From contig NC_069362.1 in assembly GCF_021730395.1 (NCBI RefSeq), forward strand, positions 66,171,501 to 66,235,500: 64,000 nucleotides of DNA, given 5' to 3'. The notes under the pieces were generated by a model, which worked only from the letters and a program-made list of their open reading frames with translations, searched no databases and was not told the DNA's origin. A program made the translations under genes and the position numbers. Below are positions 61,415 to 64,000 of the stretch, piece by piece. The stretch's first letter is position 1. The number at the start of each line of letters is the position of its first letter. The stretch comes from Mercenaria mercenaria. Taxonomy: Eukaryota > Mollusca > Bivalvia > Venerida > Veneridae.

Positions 61415-63398
61415 TACAGCCAAACCTGTATTAAAGCAGCTACCAAGGGGAGTGACACAGTTTGGCACAGTCTGGCTGTTTAAGCCAGCTGGCTGCTTAA
61501 GACAATTTGAAATCAGAATAAAAAGAGATCACAGAGTGATCTTAGCGCCCACCAATGTGCCATTTTTGAGTGTTCTAAATTTCAAGACTTACTGACTAGC
61601 TCAAGGTCAAATTTCATTTCCGTACACAACTCTTTGCATGTGGTCCAAATTTGAAAGCTGTAGCTTGAGAAATGTGAAAGTAGGTCACTAGATCAATTTC
61701 AAGGACGAAATGTGAAAGTAGGTCACTAGTTCAAAATCAAGGTCAAATTACACTTCAGAACACAAATTTATGCATGTGGTCCAAATTTAAAGCCTGTACC
61801 TTCAAAAATGTGGAAGTAGGTCACTAGGTCAATGTCAAGGTCAAAGTTTGTTTCGGTACACAATCCTATGCATGTGGTCTAAATTTGAAGCCTGTAGCTA
61901 CAGAAATGTGAAAGTAGGTCACTACGTCAATCTTAAGGTCAAAGTTCATTTCGGTACACAAAACTATGCATGTGGTCCAAATTTGAAGGCTGTAGCTCGA
62001 GAAATGTGAAAGTAGGTCACTAGGTCAAAATCAAGGTCAAATTTTATTTCGGAACACAGAACTATGCATGTGTTCCAAATTTGAAGCCTGTACCTTCAAA
62101 AATGTGAAAGTAGGTCACTAGGTCAATGTAAAGGTCAAAGTTTGTTTCGGTACACAAAACTATGCATGTGGTCCAAATTTGAAGGCTGTAGCTTGAGAAA
62201 TGTGAAAGTAGGTCAGTAGGTCAAAATCAAGGTCAAATTCCAATTCAGAACACAAAACTATGCATGTGGTCCAAATTTGAAGCCTGTACCTTCAAAAATG
62301 TGAAAGTAGGTCACTAGGTCAAAGTCAAGGTCAAAGTTTTTTCAGTGCACAAAACTATGCAAGTGGTCCAAATTTGAAGGCTGTAGCTACAGAAATGTGA
62401 AAGTAGGTCACTAGGTCAAAATCAAGGTCAACTCATGTCAAGGTTCATCTTGCCACTCAAAACCATACATGTGGTCCAAATTTGAATGTTGTAGGTTATT
62501 GACAAGAAGATTTTAAAATCTTTTCCCTATATAAGTCTATATGAACCATGTGACTCCCCAGGGCGGGGCCATATTTGACCCTAGGGGGATAATTTGAACA
62601 AACTTGGTAGAGAACCACTAGATGATGCTACATTACAAATGCCAAAGCCCTAGGCTTTGTGGTTTGGACAAGAAGATTTTCAACGTTTTTCCCTATGTAA
62701 GTCTATGTAAACCATGTGACCCCCGGGACGGAGCCATATTTGACCCTAGGGGGATAATTTGAACAATCTTAGTAGAAGACCACTAGATGATGTCATATAC
62801 AAAATATCAAAGCCCTAGGCCCTGTGGTTTTGAACAAGAGGTTTTTCAAAGTTTTTCCCTATATAAGTCTATATAAACCATGTGACCCCTGGGGCGGGGC
62901 CATATTAGACCCCAAGGAAATATTTTGAATCATCTTGGTAGAGGACCACTAGATGATGCTTCATACCAAATATCAAAGCCCTAGGCTCTGTGGTTTTGGA
63001 CAAGAAGATTTTCAAAGTTTTTCCCTATATAAATCTATGTAAATTATAGAAATAAACAAAGGGCCATAACTTACTAAAAAATTGTTGAACCAGTCTGATT
63101 TTCAGGGGGACACAACTTGGGTACCAATACATCATTCTGACGAAGTTTGGTCAAAATCCCCCAGGTAGTTCTGAGGAGATGCGATAACGAGAAATTGTTA
63201 ACGGATGGAAGGACAGACGGACTGACGGACGGACGGACGGACGGATGGAAGGACGACGGACCACGGACGCAGAGTGATTTGAATAGCCCACCATCTGATG
63301 ATGGTGGGCTAAAAATTCAAATTGGAAAGTCAGCTGACTGGCTGCTCAAGTCAGGTGGTTGTTTACAAAAGGTGGCTGCTGAAGCAGGTTCAACTGTA
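61415..63398. mobile_element. TACAG-ended element (copy 2) carrying a nested tandem-core insertion
   Basis: The left end TACAGCCAAACCTGTATTAAAGCAGC and right end (reverse complement TACAGTTGAACCTGCTTCAGCAGC) match each other and the ends of the 43527-43786 element. Most of the 2 kb between them is another element (61523-63314), so this copy was probably a few hundred bases long before insertion. Confidence 0.6.
61523..63314 (-). mobile_element. Tandem-core interspersed element(s), about 97-bp AGGTCA units then about 170-bp units
   Basis: 61650-62430 holds eight to nine units of about 97 bp with AAATGTGAAAGTAGGTCACTAGGTCAA-type blocks, TATGCATGTGGTCCAAATTTG and AAGGTCAAA. 62500-63030 changes to units with GACAAGAAGATTTTCAAAG, TTTTTCCCTATATAAG and ACCATGTGACCCC. 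The tail is an ACGG-rich stretch (63195-63265) and a terminal palindrome TAGCCCACCATC/GATGGTGGGCTA. The ACCATGTGACCCC/CTTCTTGTC units resemble, in reverse, the core at 32272. Confidence 0.7.
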
Positions 63399-64000
63399 AC
63401 TTACTACAGAGAATGCCTGAAATTTCTAGCAGAACCAGCGCCGGTGTTGACTTTGTTTACATTGCCAAAATGGTTCAAGCTTTCTGGGAATGTCATGACC
63501 TGCAAACGCCTTAGCTTGCAAATCATCACAACTGATCAACATGCATTCTTTAGTAGTTATGTAAGTTTGTTCATTCTGATTTGAACAAAACAGGTATGTA
63601 ACACCCACATGAAATATATACCTGTCACCATCCTCCTTTAACTATGGTGTATCATTTGGGCCAAAAGTCTTCTTTGTAATTGTTCTTTCAAAATAAACCG
63701 GAACAAAATTATGAAAGTATGACATTGTGTGCATGCATGAATATATATGTGCACATATACACATTTTTTTATCCTACCCCTATGTTCTGTGTATTTATCA
63801 GGCCAATATAAACCTCTCATGTTAACTTAAGATTTACAAAACAGCAAAATGTCAATGCATTATTTTTGTATCAAACAAAAATATGTTGCCATTGTTAGGT
63901 TTCTTGGCTGAAGGATAAATACATATACATATATGCCTATACTTTAACAAGTGCACATGACAAATATGGAAGTCCATGTTTAATTTTTACAAGTGCACAT
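63399..64000. other. Window end, nothing recognised
   Basis: AT-rich, with CATATATATG-type low complexity around 63730-63770. No supported gene. Confidence 0.4.

Overview
The window looks like nuclear DNA of a marine bivalve mollusc. It is AT-rich, intron-rich and packed with non-autonomous mobile elements. Many of these are interspersed elements with tandem-repeat cores of the kind I associate with clam and oyster genomes (memory, not a search). The readable genes are all metazoan: an ependymin-related protein, a Notch-ligand-like DSL protein, fascin and COX11. No rRNA, CRISPR, operon or viral gene was seen.

Layout. 401-2367 (+): ependymin-related secreted protein gene in four exons, with one apparent frame slip in exon 1. 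6987-14953 (-): an eight-exon gene that I assembled from splice sites with every intron phase agreeing. It encodes a signal peptide, an MNNL-like N-terminal domain, a DSL domain, a roughly 670-residue mucin-type Ser/Thr stalk, one transmembrane helix and a tail with an NPTY motif. There are no EGF repeats. 22978-41572 (+): a complete fascin gene (four coding exons, 501 residues). Its three introns hold a 3.6 kb minisatellite of 34-bp units, several tandem-core elements, hAT-like elements, a hairpin and a tRNA-derived SINE split by a TTAA-flanked insertion. 56938-57099 (-): the last exon of COX11, whose upstream exons are not recognisable in the rest of the window. 42-64 kb is otherwise non-coding and dominated by repeats.

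The four genes do unrelated jobs (secreted lipid-binding-type protein, cell-surface ligand, actin bundling, cytochrome oxidase assembly) and show no sign of acting together. The most unusual item is the DSL-mucin membrane protein. The second theme is the mobile-element landscape: at least nine elements that keep interspersed-element ends around different tandem cores, several full of AGGTCA-type half sites, plus DNA transposon relics with readable target-site duplications (hAT, PIF/Harbinger, TTAA type).

Limits: everything was read by eye. Splice sites were judged by consensus and phase, homology by remembered family sequences. Repeat coordinates are good to roughly 10-30 bp unless a target-site duplication fixes them.
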